Below, piece by piece: positions 4,395 through 5,085 of a stretch of DNA of 5,085 nt. The DNA is from Candidatus Limimorpha equi (GTDB lineage: Bacteria > Bacteroidota > Bacteroidia > Bacteroidales > F082). The translations under genes were made by a program, and so were the position numbers. How positions within the stretch are numbered: position 1 is the first letter of the stretch; every line of letters starts with the position of its first letter. Location: NCBI GenBank assembly GCA_018065885.1, contig JAGHSL010000351.1, positions 1 through 5,085 of the forward strand, in the 5' to 3' direction. The notes below the pieces were generated by a model that was not told the DNA's origin, ran no database searches, and was given only the letters and a program-made list of their open reading frames with translations.

Positions 4395-5085
4395 ATGCCC
4401 AAACTGCAAGTCATCATCAGCACACAATACGACCCGTTTTTGAACCGCGCGGCCGAAGCCTATCTCGTTGACCATCAGGAAGAAGACATCATTACGATGT
4501 ACCTTTGGAAAAACCAACAGACCGTTGTCATCGGTTACAACCAAAACCCTTATTCCGAGTGCAATGTCAAGATGCTCCTTGACGAAGGCGGCCATGTCAT
4601 GCGACGCGGCACTGGAGGCGGCGCAGTCTACCACGACCTCGGCAACATCAACTTTTCTTTCGTTGCTAACCGCAAGAACTACGATGTTCGCAAGCAACTG
4701 TCTGTAATTCAAGATGCTTTACTAAATTACGGCTTGAAAACCGAGATTTCCGGCAGAAACGACCTCACCTACCAAGGTCGCAAGTTTTCGGGCAACGCTT
4801 TCTCAAAAGGCAACAACAACCTTCACCACGGCACCATTCTTATTAAAACCGACGGTGAAAAAATGATGCGTTACCTCACTGTCAATCAGGCAAAACTGCA
4901 AAAACACGGTGTGAAAAGCGTCAGCAGCCGCGTCATCAATCTGAGCGAAGCCGTCCCCGAACTCACTTCCGAGAACATCAAGGAACCATTGATTCGTTCA
5001 TTTGGGAAAATCTACGGCGGCACACCTGTCATGCTCGATTTTGAAACATTGTCGCAAAACGAAGAAGTGCAAGCCACCGCAAAGC
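4395..5085 (+). CDS. lplA: Lipoate-protein ligase (partial, runs off right edge)
   Basis: An open frame of 230 codons starts at ATG 4395 and continues past the window end. The protein matches the LplA/LipL biotinyl-lipoyl ligase family: it activates free lipoate with ATP to lipoyl-AMP and transfers it to the lysine of lipoyl domains in pyruvate and 2-oxoacid dehydrogenases and GcvH. Motifs seen: RRGTGGGAVYHDLGN (70-84), the lipoate and nucleotide-binding loop; GRNDLTYQGRKFSGNAFSKG (120-139), where K130 corresponds to the catalytic lysine K133 of E. coli LplA; HHGTILI (144-150); and SVSSRVINL (175-183), equivalent to the SVRSRVTNL stretch of the E. coli enzyme. Bacterial members are about 320-340 residues, so roughly 100 C-terminal residues are missing from view. 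The start fits the family N-terminus (VIISTQYDPFLNRAAEAYL). No Shine-Dalgarno and no separate promoter is visible between it and the tRNA-Glu terminator. Confidence 0.92.
   Translation, partial: MPKLQVIISTQYDPFLNRAAEAYLVDHQEEDIITMYLWKNQQTVVIGYNQNPYSECNVKMLLDEGGHVMRRGTGGGAVYHDLGNINFSFVANRKNYDVRKQLSVIQDALLNYGLKTEISGRNDLTYQGRKFSGNAFSKGNNNLHHGTILIKTDGEKMMRYLTVNQAKLQKHGVKSVSSRVINLSEAVPELTSENIKEPLIRSFGKIYGGTPVMLDFETLSQNEEVQATAK

Noticed and set aside
4380..4712. Minus-strand open frame opposite lplA, and the + frame at 4220-4471 across the tRNA
   Set aside because: The first is antisense to a gene with clear LplA motifs; the second runs through a tRNA and a terminator. Both are shadows.
1..5085. 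CRISPR array, insertion sequence, phage or defence system
   Set aside because: No regularly spaced repeats with spacers, no transposase or integrase frame, and all coding space is explained by five housekeeping or envelope genes and one tRNA.

Overview
The window looks like an ordinary chromosomal stretch from a member of the Bacteroidota, probably Bacteroidales or a relative. Four things point there. The three clear promoter elements follow the TAnnTTTG -7 pattern of that phylum. None of the five start codons is preceded by a Shine-Dalgarno sequence. The cluster pairs a demethylmenaquinone methyltransferase with a PorT-type outer-membrane protein of the type IX secretion system. The closest protein matches recalled from memory are Bacteroidetes proteins. 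No genus can be named from the sequence alone.

Layout, all on the + strand. Positions 1-285 hold no recognisable gene. They contain a run of short tandem direct repeats and the likely promoter and A-rich leader of a class I aspartate aminotransferase (286-1494). A strong GAAA-capped terminator (1514-1547) follows and ends four bases before the start of a heptose-7-phosphate kinase gene, rfaE1/hldA (1552-2559). That gene overlaps menG/ubiE (2552-3250) by 8 bp, so the two probably form a translationally coupled pair. After a 70-bp gap with its own -7 element comes a porT-like gene (3321-4136). A second well-formed promoter drives a tRNA-Glu(UUC) gene (4275-4351, CCA encoded), closed by a flush GAAA-capped terminator. 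The last gene, lplA (lipoate-protein ligase, from 4395), runs off the right edge after 230 codons.

Functionally this is housekeeping and cell-envelope content: amino-acid transamination, ADP-heptose supply for LPS, menaquinone synthesis, type IX secretion, glutamate decoding and lipoylation of 2-oxoacid dehydrogenases. I see no insertion sequence, phage gene, CRISPR array or defence system, and nothing that looks like a new biological system. The points worth a second look are regulatory: two genes whose start codons sit just behind strong terminators with no visible promoter of their own, a duplicated 20-bp unit around the aspartate aminotransferase promoter, and the much stronger codon bias of that gene.
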